A stretch of 64,000 nt of DNA from Nakamurella alba (GTDB taxonomy: Bacteria; Actinomycetota; Actinomycetes; Mycobacteriales; Nakamurellaceae), in assembly GCF_009707545.1 (NCBI RefSeq), contig NZ_WLYK01000002.1:186001-250000 (forward strand), written 5' to 3'. The notes below the pieces were generated by a model. It saw only the letters and a program-made list of their open reading frames with translations, made no database searches and was not told the DNA's origin. Within the stretch, counting starts at the first letter, position 1. The number at the start of each line of letters is the position of its first letter. Both the position numbers and the translations under genes were made by a program. Below are positions 51,173 through 60,487 of this stretch, one piece after another.

Positions 51173-53361
51173 CCGACACCTCACCGACCACGAAGGCGTT
51201 CTCCGTGCCGGGCTCGTTCGCCGGGCTGCCGCTGCGCGGGGCCGCGGTCGCGGCGGCTCCGGCCGACGTCCCCGACTCGTGGCTGTCCCCCGAGGGCATC
51301 CCGATCGAGAGGGTCTACGGCGCCGGTGATCTCGCCGGACTGGACGCTCTCGACACCTATCCCGGGATCGCCCCGTTCCTGCGCGGGCCGTACCCGACGA
51401 TGTACACCACCCAGCCGTGGACGATCCGCCAGTACGCCGGGTTCTCCACCGCGCAGGAGTCGAACGCCTTCTACCGCCGCAACCTCGCCGCCGGGCAGAA
51501 GGGCCTGTCCGTCGCCTTCGACCTGGCCACCCACCGTGGCTACGACTCCGACCATCCGCGGGTGACCGGCGACGTCGGGATGGCCGGCGTGGCCATCGAC
51601 TCGATCCTGGACATGCGGCAGCTCTTCGACTCCATCCCGCTGGACCGGATGAGCGTCTCGATGACGATGAACGGTGCGGTGCTGCCGATCCTGGCGCTCT
51701 ACATCGTCGCGGCCGAGGAGCAGGGGGTGAAGCCGGAGCAGCTCTCGGGGACGATCCAGAACGACATCCTCAAGGAGTTCATGGTCCGGAACACCTACAT
51801 CTACCCGCCGAAGCCGTCGATGCGGATCATCTCCGACATCTTCGCCTACACCGCGGAGCACATGCCGAAGTTCAACTCCATCTCGATCTCCGGGTACCAC
51901 ATCCAGGAGGCCGGTGCGACAGCGGATCTCGAGCTGGCGTACACCCTGGCCGACGGGGTGGAGTACCTGCAGGCGGGTGTCGACGCGGGGCTGGACATCG
52001 ACGCGTTCGCGCCGCGGCTGAGTTTCTTCTGGGCGATCGGCATGAACTTCTTCATGGAGGTCGCGAAGATGCGGGCGGGTCGGGCGATCTGGGCCCAGCT
52101 GGTGTCCGAGTTCAACCCGAAGAACGCGAAATCGCTGTCCCTGCGCACCCATTCGCAGACCTCCGGCTGGTCGCTGACCGCGCAGGACCCGTTCAACAAC
52201 GTGGCCCGCACCTGCATCGAGGCGATGGCCGCGACCCAGGGGCACACCCAGTCGCTGCACACCAACGCGCTGGACGAGGCGATCGCGCTGCCGACCGACT
52301 TCTCGGCGCGGATCGCCCGGAACACCCAGCTGCTGCTGCAGCAGGAGTCGGGCACCACGTCGATCATCGACCCGTGGGGCGGCTCCTACTTCGTGGAGAA
52401 GCTGACCCACGACCTGGCGGCCAAGGCGCTCGAGCACATCGCCGAGGTGCGCAAGGCCGGCGGCATGGCGGCGGCGATCGACGCCGGCATCCCGAAGATG
52501 CGCATCGAGGAGGCCGCCGCCCGCACCCAGGCGCGGATCGACTCCGGCGCGCAGATCGTGGTGGGCGTCAACAGCTACCAGGTGCCCGCGGCCGAGGCCG
52601 GCGAGATCGAGGTGCTCAAGGTCGACAACGGTGCGGTGCGGGCCGCGCAGCTGGAGAAGCTGGCCCGGCTCAAGGCCGAGCGGGACCCGGCCGCGGTCAC
52701 CTCCGCGCTCGAGGCGCTGACCCGGTCGGCCGCGCAGGGCAACGGGAACCTGCTCGACCTCGCGGTGCAGGCCGCCCGGGCGAAGGCCACCGTCGGCGAG
52801 ATCTCCGAGGCGCTGGAGAAGATCTACGGGCGGCACACCGCGGTGATCCGTACGATCTCCGGCGTGTACCGATCCGAGGCCACCGCCACCGGCGGCTCCA
52901 CCGCCGTGGACAAGGTGTTGGCCGCCACCGACGCCTTCGAGGAGGCGGAGGGCCGCCGCCCGCGCATCCTGGTGGCGAAGATGGGCCAGGACGGGCACGA
53001 CCGCGGCCAGAAGGTCATCGTCTCCGCGTTCGCCGACCTCGGCTTCGACGTGGACGTGGGCCCGCTGTTCTCCACGCCGGAGGAGGTCGCGCAACAGGCG
53101 GTCGACGCCGACGTGCACGTGGTCGGGGTGTCCTCGCTGGCCGCCGGCCACCTGACCCTGGTGCCGGAGCTGCAGCAGGCGCTGGCCGACGCCGGCCGGC
53201 CGGACATCATGATCGTGGTCGGCGGTGTCATCCCGCCGTCCGACGTGCCGCTGCTGCTGGAGATGGGTGCCGCCGCGGTCTTCCCGCCCGGCACGGTGAT
53301 CGCCGACTCGGCACTGGACCTGCTGGCCAAGCTGTCGTCCTCGCTCGGGCACGTGGCTTGA
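51169..53361 (+). CDS. mutB: Methylmalonyl-CoA mutase large (alpha) subunit
   Basis: 730 residues from ATG 51169 (ATGA overlap with mutA; AGGAG about 8 nt upstream). TIM-barrel substrate domain: [20 protein letters not shown] with the substrate-contacting Tyr, [33 protein letters not shown]. The cobalamin domain near the end holds [10 protein letters not shown] (His ligand), [10 protein letters not shown] and VVGGVIPP, the DxHxxG-SxL-GG set. Catalytic subunit of adenosylcobalamin-dependent mutase; closes the propionyl-CoA route that starts with a carboxylase like the one at the left edge of the window. Length is standard. Confidence 0.98.
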   Translation: MTDTSPTTKAFSVPGSFAGLPLRGAAVAAAPADVPDSWLSPEGIPIERVYGAGDLAGLDALDTYPGIAPFLRGPYPTMYTTQPWTIRQYAGFSTAQESNAFYRRNLAAGQKGLSVAFDLATHRGYDSDHPRVTGDVGMAGVAIDSILDMRQLFDSIPLDRMSVSMTMNGAVLPILALYIVAAEEQGVKPEQLSGTIQNDILKEFMVRNTYIYPPKPSMRIISDIFAYTAEHMPKFNSISISGYHIQEAGATADLELAYTLADGVEYLQAGVDAGLDIDAFAPRLSFFWAIGMNFFMEVAKMRAGRAIWAQLVSEFNPKNAKSLSLRTHSQTSGWSLTAQDPFNNVARTCIEAMAATQGHTQSLHTNALDEAIALPTDFSARIARNTQLLLQQESGTTSIIDPWGGSYFVEKLTHDLAAKALEHIAEVRKAGGMAAAIDAGIPKMRIEEAAARTQARIDSGAQIVVGVNSYQVPAAEAGEIEVLKVDNGAVRAAQLEKLARLKAERDPAAVTSALEALTRSAAQGNGNLLDLAVQAARAKATVGEISEALEKIYGRHTAVIRTISGVYRSEATATGGSTAVDKVLAATDAFEEAEGRRPRILVAKMGQDGHDRGQKVIVSAFADLGFDVDVGPLFSTPEEVAQQAVDADVHVVGVSSLAAGHLTLVPELQQALADAGRPDIMIVVGGVIPPSDVPLLLEMGAAAVFPPGTVIADSALDLLAKLSSSLGHVA

Positions 53362-54350
53362 CCCGCTCCGCCCCGATCCCCGGCCGGGACGACCCGGCCG
53401 GGCTCGCGGCAGCGGTCGCCGACGGTGGCCGCGGGGCGCTGTCCCGCGCCATCACCCTGGTCGAGTCCACCCGGGCCGACGACCGCGCCGCCGCTCGTGA
53501 GCTGCTCGGCACCCTGACCCCACCGGCGACACCTGCAGTGCGCGTTGGCATCTCGGGGGTGCCCGGGGCCGGGAAGTCGACCCTGGTGGAGACCCTGGGC
53601 ATGCAGCTGATCGAGCAGGGCCACCGGATCGGGGTGCTGGCGGTCGACCCGTCCAGTACCCGCACCGGCGGCTCGGTGCTCGGTGACAAGACGCGGATGC
53701 CGAAGCTGGCCGCGCACCGCGACGCCTACGTGCGCCCCTCCCCCAGCGCCGGCTCGCTGGGCGGGGTGGCCCGGGCCACCGCCCAGGCGATCCCGCTGCT
53801 GGAGGCGGCCGGCTGCGACGTCGTGCTGGTGGAGACGGTGGGCGTCGGCCAGTCCGAGACCACCGTCGCCGGGATGGTCGACACCTTCCTGCTGCTCGCC
53901 CTGGCCCGCTCCGGCGATCAGCTGCAGGGCATCAAGAAGGGCGTGCTGGAGATCGCCGACGTGGTCGCGGTCAACAAGGCCGACGGCAGCCACGAGGTGG
54001 AGGCGAAGGCCGCCGCCCGCGAACTCACCGGGGCGCTGCACCTGGTGCAGGGCGCCGGCCGGATGCCGACCGTGCTGACCTGCTCCGGTGCCACCGGGGC
54101 CGGTGTGCCCGGGCTCTGGCAGCGGATCCTGCGGCACCGGGACGAGCTGGGATCCGAAGGGCTGCAGACGAAACGGGCCGAGCAGCGGGTCACCCTGGCC
54201 TGGGCACTGGTGCGCGACGAACTGGACCAGCGGCTGCGCCGGTCGGCCGCGGTGCGGGCCGCCCGGGGGGACGTGGAGTCCGCGGTCCGCGACGGATCGC
54301 TGTCCGCCGCCGGGGCCGCCGACGCGCTGCTCGAGGCCTTCGACGGCTGA
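53358..54350 (+). CDS. meaB: MeaB/ArgK-type G3E GTPase, mutase chaperone
   Basis: 330 residues from TTG 53358, which overlaps the mutB stop as TTGA; no ATG or GTG fits better. Walker A GVPGAGKS at 67-74, [19 protein letters not shown], the switch region [18 protein letters not shown], and the NKADG guanine-specificity motif. MeaB protects and reloads the cobalamin cofactor of methylmalonyl-CoA mutase using GTP. The C-terminal dimerisation arm ([14 protein letters not shown]) is complete. The rare TTG start suggests that expression is limited and tied to MutB translation. Confidence 0.95.
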   Translation: MTRSAPIPGRDDPAGLAAAVADGGRGALSRAITLVESTRADDRAAARELLGTLTPPATPAVRVGISGVPGAGKSTLVETLGMQLIEQGHRIGVLAVDPSSTRTGGSVLGDKTRMPKLAAHRDAYVRPSPSAGSLGGVARATAQAIPLLEAAGCDVVLVETVGVGQSETTVAGMVDTFLLLALARSGDQLQGIKKGVLEIADVVAVNKADGSHEVEAKAAARELTGALHLVQGAGRMPTVLTCSGATGAGVPGLWQRILRHRDELGSEGLQTKRAEQRVTLAWALVRDELDQRLRRSAAVRAARGDVESAVRDGSLSAAGAADALLEAFDG

Positions 54351-54475
54351 CACCGCTGCTGCGGCCGGGGCCGGTGAGACTGCTGCGGCCCGGGCCCGGC
54401 GGGACCGCAACTGCGGCCCCGCCCGGCCGACGCAATCCGGTGGTGCGGGGCGCGGCGGCCTGCCAGCATGACCGG

Positions 54476-55078
54476 GTGGCAATCCACCTGACGACCCCGC
54501 GGCTGGTGCTGCGGGAGTTCACCGCGCACGACGGCGCCCTGCTGGAAGCGCTGGACGCCGATGCGGAGGTGGTGCACTTCATCACCGGCGGGCGTCCCAC
54601 CCCACGGGCCGAGATCGAGGACGATTGGCTGCCGGCGATCCTGGAGAGATACCGGCGCACACCGGGTTTCGGATTCTTCGCCGCGGAGCTGGTGGATGCT
54701 TCCCCGGACGGCGGCATGGGTGACGCGCGGATCGACGGACGGTTCGTGGGGTGGTTCCACTTCCGGCCCCGGCCGGAGGACCCGGACGACGTCCCCGAGC
54801 TCGGCTACCGTCTGGTGCGGTCGGTGTGGGACACCGGGCTGGCCTCCGAGGGATCGATCGCGTTGGTGGACAAGGGATTCCGGGAGCAGGGCGTCTCCCG
54901 GGTGGTCGCCGAGACCATGGTGGTGCACACCGCATCGCGAAGGGTGATGGAGAAGGCGGGGCTGCGCCCGGTGCGCTTCTTCCACGCCGTGTGGCCCGAC
55001 CACATCCCGGGTGACGAGCACGGGGACGTGGAGTACGCCATCACCCGCGATGAATGGCTGGCGCAGGGCCGGGGCTGA
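54476..55078 (+). CDS. GNAT-family N-acetyltransferase (RimJ/RimL-like)
   Basis: 200 residues from GTG 54476. RimJ/RimL-type start IHLTTPRLVLREFTAHD, then DAEVVHFITGG, ELGYRLVRSVWDTGLASEGS (acetyl-CoA loop region) and VVAETMVVHTASRRVMEKAGLR. An insert at about residues 55-85 (ELVDASPDGGMGDARIDGRF) is slightly long. The substrate, a protein N-terminus or small amine, cannot be told. It stands alone after meaB; the gap between them contains GC-rich near-repeats of CTGCTGCGGCC. Confidence 0.85.
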   Translation: MAIHLTTPRLVLREFTAHDGALLEALDADAEVVHFITGGRPTPRAEIEDDWLPAILERYRRTPGFGFFAAELVDASPDGGMGDARIDGRFVGWFHFRPRPEDPDDVPELGYRLVRSVWDTGLASEGSIALVDKGFREQGVSRVVAETMVVHTASRRVMEKAGLRPVRFFHAVWPDHIPGDEHGDVEYAITRDEWLAQGRG

Positions 55079-55169
55079 CAGGTTCGGCCGTGGGCGCCCC
55101 GCTTGTGCGCGCGGGAGGGGCGGGCGGGCATCCGGCCCGCGCCGCGCCGATGCCGGGAACGCCTGCCGC

Positions 55170-55775
55170 TCAGGCGGTCTCGCCGGCCGCCACGATGTCG
55201 GCAGCCTTGTCGCCGAACGCGCAGGTGAGCACCGCACTCGCGTCCGGGTCCAGGTCGTGCCGGTGCAGGTCCAGCGCCAGCACGGTGTTGATCAGCATGC
55301 CCTGGGCCAGGAACTCGCGGACCCGGTCCGGGTCGAAACCGGCGTCGTCGCGGAGCACCCGGAAGAACGACAGGAACCCGGCCCGCGCCACCGGCCCGAT
55401 GGTCGGGTCGGTCCCGGTCAGGAACGACTGCATCAGCACCCGCAGCAGCGGCCGGTCGGTGACCAGGTCGACGTAGGTCCGGCCGATGGCGCGGACCAGC
55501 GCCTGCGGATCGTCCTTGCCCACCTCGGCGATGACCTGCTGCACCGTCCGGCGCAGGTCCTCCTGTGCCCGGGTGACGGTCTCCAGGAACAGTTCCTCCT
55601 TGGTGCCGAACATGCGCACCACATAGGGCTGGCTGATCCCGGCGGCGCGGGCGATCCGGTCGGTGGTGGTGCCGGCGTACCCCCGGCTGCCGAACTCCAC
55701 CGCAGCGGCGTCGAGCACCATCTCCCGGCGCTGAGCTGCGGGGATGCGCTCCTTCGAGGGAACTTCGGCGGGCAT
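55170..55775 (-). CDS. TetR-family repressor of the adjacent MFS exporter
   Basis: 201 residues from ATG 55775. HTH: EFGSRGYAGTTTDRIARAAG and ISQPYVVRMFGTKEELFLET, where the recognition helix reads SQPYVVRMF. C-terminal ligand domain follows with no recognised pocket motif. The gene is divergent from a DHA2-type exporter. Two identical palindromes in the 92-bp gap are its probable operators, one of them inside the exporter's promoter. Likely induced by a compound that the exporter pumps out (inference). Confidence 0.92.
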   Translation of the reverse strand: MPAEVPSKERIPAAQRREMVLDAAAVEFGSRGYAGTTTDRIARAAGISQPYVVRMFGTKEELFLETVTRAQEDLRRTVQQVIAEVGKDDPQALVRAIGRTYVDLVTDRPLLRVLMQSFLTGTDPTIGPVARAGFLSFFRVLRDDAGFDPDRVREFLAQGMLINTVLALDLHRHDLDPDASAVLTCAFGDKAADIVAAGETA

Positions 55776-55776
55776 G

Positions 55777-55805
55777 TTGACATGTTATCAGTCGATTACT
55801 ACTGT
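55777..55805 (+). promoter_or_regulatory. Promoter of the MFS exporter
   Basis: TTGACA (55777-55782), a 17-nt spacer, and TACTGT (55800-55805). The spacer is almost filled by operator 1 (55784-55799), so bound repressor would block polymerase directly. Predicted start near 55812. Confidence 0.78.
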
Positions 55806-55832
55806 CAGCGGCGGAAGTTATCAGTCGATTAC
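55784..55832. promoter_or_regulatory. Two TetR operators, GTTATC-N4-GATTAC
   Basis: The identical 16-mers GTTATCAGTCGATTAC occupy 55784-55799 and 55817-55832, 33 bp apart. Each is a palindrome of the form GTNATC-N4-GATNAC. One lies between -35 and -10 of the exporter promoter, the other downstream of its start. The spacing of about three helical turns allows two dimers on one face. Confidence 0.85.
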
Positions 55833-55867
55833 AACAAGTCATTCAGAGATCCGAGGAGGAGGTCAGG

Positions 55868-57310
55868 ATGAGCACCCCCACGAAGACCCGCACCATCCCG
55901 ATCTGGCTGGCCGTGGTGGCCGTGTCGGTACCGATGTTCATGGCCACCCTGGACAACCTGGTGGTCACCAGCGCACTCCCGGTCATCCACGAGGAGCTCG
56001 GCGCAGGCGTCGAGCAGCTGCAGTGGATCACCAACGCCTACACACTCAGCTTCGCCGCGCTGATGCTGCTGGCGGTCGGGCTCGGCGACCGGTTCGGCCG
56101 GCGCACCCTGTTCCTGATCGGCACCGGCGTGTTCACCGTGGCCTCCGCCCTGGCGGCGCTGGCCACCGACCCGCTGTTCCTGGTCGCTGCCCGGGCACTG
56201 CAGGGCATCGGTGCGGCCGCGATCATGCCGCTCTCGCTCACCCTGCTGGCCGGCGCGGTCCCCGACCGGATGCGGGCCTTGGCGATCGGGATCTGGGGCG
56301 GCATCTCGGGTCTCGGCGTCGCACTCGGGCCGCTGATCGGCGGCGCGGTGGTCGAGGGCTGGAACTGGCAGGCGATCTTCTGGATCAACGTGCCGATCGG
56401 TCTGCTGTCGGTGCCGCTGGCCGCCTATGCACTGCGCAACTCCTTCGGCGCCCGGGTCCGGGCGGATCTGGTCGGCGTGCTGCTGGCCGGTGCCGGCGTG
56501 TTGGCCACCGTGTTCGGCATCGTCCGCGGCAACGACGCAGGCTGGACCAGCCTCGAGGTGCTGGGCTCGCTGATCGCCGGTGTGCTGCTGCTCGGCGGGT
56601 TCGTGCTCCGGGAATCACGCACCGCAGCCCCACTGCTGCCGCTGCGGCTGTTCAAGGTCCGCAGCTTCTCCGTGGTCAACGTGGTCGGGTTCGCCTTCAG
56701 CTTCGGTGCCTTCGGCGCGGTCTTCATCCTGGTGCAGTTCCTGCAGATCGTGCAGGGCAGCAGCCCGCTGGAGGCCGGTCTGCAGACCATGCCGTGGACG
56801 CTGGCGCCGATGGTCGTCGCGCCGCTGGCCGGGCTGCTGGCGCCGCGGTTCGGCACCCGCAACCTGCTGCTCACCGGCCTGGTGCTGCTCGCGGCCGGCA
56901 TCGGCTGGCTGTCGCTGACCATGACCGCGGACGTCGCCTACTCGCGGATGCTGCCCGGGTTCCTGGCCGCCGGCATCGGCATGGGCCTGGTGTTCGCCCC
57001 GTCCTCCACCGCGGTGCTGTCCGACATGGTCCCGGCCGACCATGCCAAGGCCTCCGGCACCAACTCCACCGTCCGCGAGGTCGGGGTGGCGCTGGGCGTC
57101 GCGGTGCTGACCGCCGTGTTCACCGGGTTCGGCGGGGTGCTCTCCCCCACCGGCTACGTCGACGCCGCCCGCCCGGCGGTGCTGGTCGGTGCGATCGCGG
57201 TCGCCCTGGCCGCCGTGGTCACCGTGCTGCTGCCGGCCGGCAAGGGCGTCGCCGCCACCGACGACCGGCCGGACGCGCCGACCGGGAAGCCGGAGCTGGT
57301 CAGCGCCTGA
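55868..57310 (+). CDS. MFS multidrug exporter, DHA2 (EmrB/QacA) type, 14 spans
   Basis: 480 residues from ATG 55868, preceded by GAGGAGGAGG. Fourteen hydrophobic spans; DHA2 features LDNLVVTSALPVIHEELG in span 1, motif A GLGDRFGRRTLF between spans 2 and 3, the antiporter motif C region GISGLGVALGPLIGGAVVEG in span 5, and a C-terminal 14-span arrangement. It exports drugs or other hydrophobic compounds in exchange for protons. Its control by the divergent TetR gene is supported by the paired operators. A clear hairpin follows the stop. Confidence 0.93.
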   Translation: MSTPTKTRTIPIWLAVVAVSVPMFMATLDNLVVTSALPVIHEELGAGVEQLQWITNAYTLSFAALMLLAVGLGDRFGRRTLFLIGTGVFTVASALAALATDPLFLVAARALQGIGAAAIMPLSLTLLAGAVPDRMRALAIGIWGGISGLGVALGPLIGGAVVEGWNWQAIFWINVPIGLLSVPLAAYALRNSFGARVRADLVGVLLAGAGVLATVFGIVRGNDAGWTSLEVLGSLIAGVLLLGGFVLRESRTAAPLLPLRLFKVRSFSVVNVVGFAFSFGAFGAVFILVQFLQIVQGSSPLEAGLQTMPWTLAPMVVAPLAGLLAPRFGTRNLLLTGLVLLAAGIGWLSLTMTADVAYSRMLPGFLAAGIGMGLVFAPSSTAVLSDMVPADHAKASGTNSTVREVGVALGVAVLTAVFTGFGGVLSPTGYVDAARPAVLVGAIAVALAAVVTVLLPAGKGVAATDDRPDAPTGKPELVSA

Positions 57311-57324
57311 GGTTCTCGTCCCGA

Positions 57325-57358
57325 CGGCCCCGCCACCCTGCCACGGGTGGCGGGGCCG
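57325..57358 (+). terminator. Terminator hairpin after the MFS exporter
   Basis: A perfect 14-bp stem, CGGCCCCGCCACCC at 57325-57338 and its complement at 57345-57358, with a 6-nt loop (TGCCAC). It lies 14 bp after the stop and before the convergent kdpE-like gene. Confidence 0.8.
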
Positions 57359-57396
57359 CGGTGATTCCTGGACCACCACACATTCCCAGGGCGATT

Positions 57397-58119
57397 TCAG
57401 CCCTGCTCGAACCGGTAGCCCATGCCCGGCTCGGTGAGCAGGTACCGCGGGTGCGCCGGATCCGGTTCCAGCTTGCGTCGGAGCTGGGCGAGATACACAC
57501 GCAGGTAGTGGGTCTCGCCGTCGTAGGCGGGGCCCCACACCTCGGTCAGCATCACCTTGCCGGGCACCATCCGGCCGGCGTGCCGGACCAGCAGTTCCAA
57601 CAGCGACCACTCGGTCGGGGTCAGCCGGACCGGGGCGCCGTCCCGGACCACCCGGTGCGCGGCCAGGTCCACCGTGAAGTCGGCGGTGACCACCGATTCC
57701 GGCTCGTCCGGTCTCCCGGCGGTGGCCGCACCGCGCCGGACCGCCGCCCGCACCCGGGCCAGGAACTCGTCCATGGCAAAGGGTTTCGTCAGGTAGTCGT
57801 CGGCCCCGGCGTCCAGCGCCTCGACCTTCTCCGCCGACGTCGACCGCGCCGACAGCACCAGTACCGGGGTGCCGGACCAGCCGCGGATGCCCTCCAGCAC
57901 CGAGATGCCGTCGATGTCCGGCAGCCCGAGGTCCAGCACCACCGTCGCCGGCTTCTCCCGGGCGACCGCGTCCAGCGCCGACCGCCCGTCGTGCACCACC
58001 GTCACCTCGTAGCCGTGCGCCCGCAGGTTGATCGCCAGCGCCCGGCCCAGCGGCAGGTCGTCGTCGACCACCAGCACCTTCGTCGTCCGTCCGGACGCAG
58101 CGGGTTCGCCGGCGGTCAT
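57397..58119 (-). CDS. kdpE: KdpE-type OmpR/PhoB response regulator (orphan)
   Basis: 240 residues from ATG 58119; a GTG three codons upstream is possible. Receiver: VVDDDLPLGRALAINLRAHG, phospho-acceptor Asp in VVLDLGLPDIDG (D63), VLSARSTSAEKVEALDAGAD with the conserved Ser and Lys TKPF. The winged helix has RLTPTEWSLLELLVRHAGRM, EVWGPAYDGETHYLRVYLAQL and RRKLEPDPAHPRYLLTEPGM. This C-terminal string is very close to actinobacterial KdpE. No kdpD sensor or kdpFABC genes are next to it, so its kinase and target are elsewhere or have changed. Divergent from a Ser/Thr kinase. Confidence 0.85.
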   Translation of the reverse strand: MTAGEPAASGRTTKVLVVDDDLPLGRALAINLRAHGYEVTVVHDGRSALDAVAREKPATVVLDLGLPDIDGISVLEGIRGWSGTPVLVLSARSTSAEKVEALDAGADDYLTKPFAMDEFLARVRAAVRRGAATAGRPDEPESVVTADFTVDLAAHRVVRDGAPVRLTPTEWSLLELLVRHAGRMVPGKVMLTEVWGPAYDGETHYLRVYLAQLRRKLEPDPAHPRYLLTEPGMGYRFEQG

Positions 58120-58231
58120 GGTGGCCACGCTAGGCCATCGGCCCGGAGCCGCTCACGTTCCGCGCCCTCCGGCACCATGCGGGCGCACCGTGCCTGATTC
58201 CCACGCCCAACCAGCACCCTTCGGGCGCACA

Positions 58232-59665
58232 ATGGCACCCGTGCCCCCTGTCCCCCCTGGTCCGCCCGGTCCGCCCCGCCCCCGGGAGCCCGACCTGCCG
58301 ACCACGCCGGCCCGGTACCTGGTCAACCGGTACCGGCTGGACCGCAAGCTCGGCCGCGGCGCGATGGGCACCGTGTGGGCGGCGCACGACGAGTCGCTGG
58401 ATCGCTGGGTGGCGATCAAGGAGGTCGCCGTCCCCCCGGGCACCCCCTCCGGCCAGGCGGACCAGGTCGCCGAGCGGGCGATGCGGGAGGCCCGCGCCAT
58501 CGCCTCCATCGCCGACCCGCACGTGGTCACCGTGTTCGACCTGGTCCAGGTCGGGAACGCCCCGGCGATCGTGATGGAGCTGCTGGACGCCACCCCGATC
58601 TCCGAGGTGATCGCCACCGGCGGCGCGCTGGCCGAGAGCCAGGCGGTGAACATCGGCCTGGCCGTGGCGTCGGCACTGATGGCCGCGCACGCCGCCGGCG
58701 TCACCCACCGGGACGTGAAGCCGGGCAACGTGCTGCTCTGCCGGGACGGCCGGATCAAGCTCACCGACTTCGGCATCGCGCGCAGCTCCTGGGAGCACAC
58801 CCTCACCGCCACCGGCCTGCTGCTCGGTTCGCCCGCCTACATCAGCCCTGAGGTCGCCTCCGGCAAGCCCGCCACCCCGCGGTCGGACATCTGGGGGCTC
58901 GGCGCCCTGCTGTTCGCCTGCGTGCAGGGCCGGCCGCCGTTCGACGCCGGCGACCCGCTGCGCACCCTCGCATCCGTGGTGCAGGACCCGGTGCCGTCCG
59001 CTCCCGACGCGGGCCGGCTGACCGCGCTGATCGGTTCGCTGATGCAGAAGGACCCGCGCCGCCGGATGGGGCTGGACCACGCCCACCGGATCCTCCGCAC
59101 CATGGCCGGCGATCCGCTCGGATCGACGCTGGTGCAACGGGTCTGGGGCGCCCCGTCGATCCCCGGAGCGCCGTCCCGGCCGGGTCGCGCCCGGCCGCTG
59201 CCCCGTCATCCCACCGGCGCGGTCGCCGGTCCCGGTGCCACCGGCGCACGTTCCGGCGCACCTTCCGGCGCAGCCGGCACTGTCGGCACCGCCGGCCCGG
59301 GCGGCGTCCCCGCCCCGGGCGTCGTCCCGGCAGCCGGCACCGCGGCGGCCGCCGTTGCGGCCCTGCGCGCCGGTGCGGCGGCCGGCATCCAGGCGAACCG
59401 GGCGAGCATCGCCGCCTCCGGCGGGGCGACCACCGGCGCCGCGCTGCCGCCACCGCCCTGGGCCGAGGGGACGTCGGCGGCGCTGCGGGCCCTGCCGCCC
59501 AAGACCGCCGCCGAAAACGGCGACGTCCGGTCGCTGCGCACCGTGGTGGTGGCAGCCCTGGTCGCGGTGCTGTGCGTGATTGCCGGGTTCGTCCTCGCCC
59601 GCGGCCTGGGCAGCGCCCTGGAGTGGGGCGCGACGATCATCGGACTGCTCGGGGGCGTGGCATAG
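58232..59665 (+). CDS. Membrane-anchored Ser/Thr protein kinase
   Basis: 477 residues from ATG 58232; the open frame reaches further upstream but overlaps the divergent regulator. A Pro-rich first 25 residues precede the kinase domain: glycine loop [10 protein letters not shown] (40-49), ATP lysine K63, HRDVKPGN with D161, DFG at 179-181, and a P+1 region [18 protein letters not shown] ~120-residue Ala/Pro/Gly linker leads to a membrane helix at about 437-457 and a short end. PknB-like hanks kinases of this kind act on cell-envelope and growth functions; no PASTA or other sensor domain is present. It could in principle phosphorylate the adjacent regulator (speculative). Confidence 0.93.
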   Translation: MAPVPPVPPGPPGPPRPREPDLPTTPARYLVNRYRLDRKLGRGAMGTVWAAHDESLDRWVAIKEVAVPPGTPSGQADQVAERAMREARAIASIADPHVVTVFDLVQVGNAPAIVMELLDATPISEVIATGGALAESQAVNIGLAVASALMAAHAAGVTHRDVKPGNVLLCRDGRIKLTDFGIARSSWEHTLTATGLLLGSPAYISPEVASGKPATPRSDIWGLGALLFACVQGRPPFDAGDPLRTLASVVQDPVPSAPDAGRLTALIGSLMQKDPRRRMGLDHAHRILRTMAGDPLGSTLVQRVWGAPSIPGAPSRPGRARPLPRHPTGAVAGPGATGARSGAPSGAAGTVGTAGPGGVPAPGVVPAAGTAAAAVAALRAGAAAGIQANRASIAASGGATTGAALPPPPWAEGTSAALRALPPKTAAENGDVRSLRTVVVAALVAVLCVIAGFVLARGLGSALEWGATIIGLLGGVA

Positions 59666-59675
59666 GCTCGCGCGC

Positions 59676-60485
59676 ATGAGCGAGCCGATCCCGACCGACC
59701 ACCGCGAGCAGGCCGCGGCCGCCGCGAACGCCCTGGCCAAGGCCACCGGAACGCTGCACCACGACGTCGCCCTGGTGATGGGCTCCGGCTGGCTGCCGGC
59801 CGCAGACGCACTGGGCGAGCCGGCCGCGGAGATCGACGTGGCCACCCTGCCCGGCTTCCTGCCGCCGACCGTGCAGGGCCATTCCGGCCGGGTGCGGTCG
59901 GTACCCATCGGCGACAAGCGCGCACTGGTGTTTCTCGGCCGCACCCACCTCTACGAGGGCCGCGGGGTCCGACCGGTGGTGCACGCGGTCCGCACCGCGG
60001 TGGCCGCCGGCGCCCGGCTGGTGGTGCTGACCAATGCGGCAGGCGGTCTGCGCCAGGGGATGTCGCCCGGGCAGCCGGTGCTGATCTCCGACCATCTCAA
60101 CCTGACGGCCACCTCGCCGATCGAGGGAGCGCACTTCGTCGACCTCACCGACCTGTACTCGCCGCGGGTGCGGGCGCTGGCGAAGGAGTTCGACGCGTCG
60201 CTGGAGGAGGGCGTCTACGCCCAGCTGCCCGGGCCGCACTTCGAGACCCCGGCGGAGATCCGGATGCTGCGCACCATGGGCGCCGACCTGGTCGGCATGT
60301 CCACCGTGCTCGAGGCGATCGCGGCCCGGGAGGCGGGCGCCGAGGTCTTCGGCCTGTCCCTGGTCACCAACCTCGCCGCCGGGATGACCGGGGAGCCGCT
60401 GGACCACGAGGAGGTCCTGCAGACCGGCCGGGACGCGGCCGCCAGGATGGGGACGCTGCTGGCCGACGTGCTGACGAGGGCCTGA
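59676..60485 (+). CDS. punA: Purine nucleoside phosphorylase (trimeric type)
   Basis: 269 residues from ATG 59676. Low-molecular-mass PNP motifs: [14 protein letters not shown] (phosphate loop), the catalytic His in [43 protein letters not shown], the Glu/Asn base site [18 protein letters not shown], and [16 protein letters not shown]. It splits inosine or guanosine with phosphate for purine salvage. It matches M. tuberculosis deoD (Rv3307) in length and position next to the phosphomannomutase and upp. The downstream gene starts 2 nt after its stop. Confidence 0.95.
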   Translation: MSEPIPTDHREQAAAAANALAKATGTLHHDVALVMGSGWLPAADALGEPAAEIDVATLPGFLPPTVQGHSGRVRSVPIGDKRALVFLGRTHLYEGRGVRPVVHAVRTAVAAGARLVVLTNAAGGLRQGMSPGQPVLISDHLNLTATSPIEGAHFVDLTDLYSPRVRALAKEFDASLEEGVYAQLPGPHFETPAEIRMLRTMGADLVGMSTVLEAIAAREAGAEVFGLSLVTNLAAGMTGEPLDHEEVLQTGRDAAARMGTLLADVLTRA

Positions 60486-60487
60486 CG

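Noticed and set aside
51181-53352. 723-codon open frame antisense to mutB
   Set aside because: Mirror of a strongly conserved gene; His/Arg/Gly-rich with no motif. The same applies to long antisense frames at 12464-14335, 28779-31172, 41292-44159 and 48830-51184.
17725-59676. Prophage or integrative element as the cause of the synteny break
   Set aside because: No integrase, transposase, phage, conjugation or tRNA gene and no flanking direct repeats were found; only the gene order supports an insertion.
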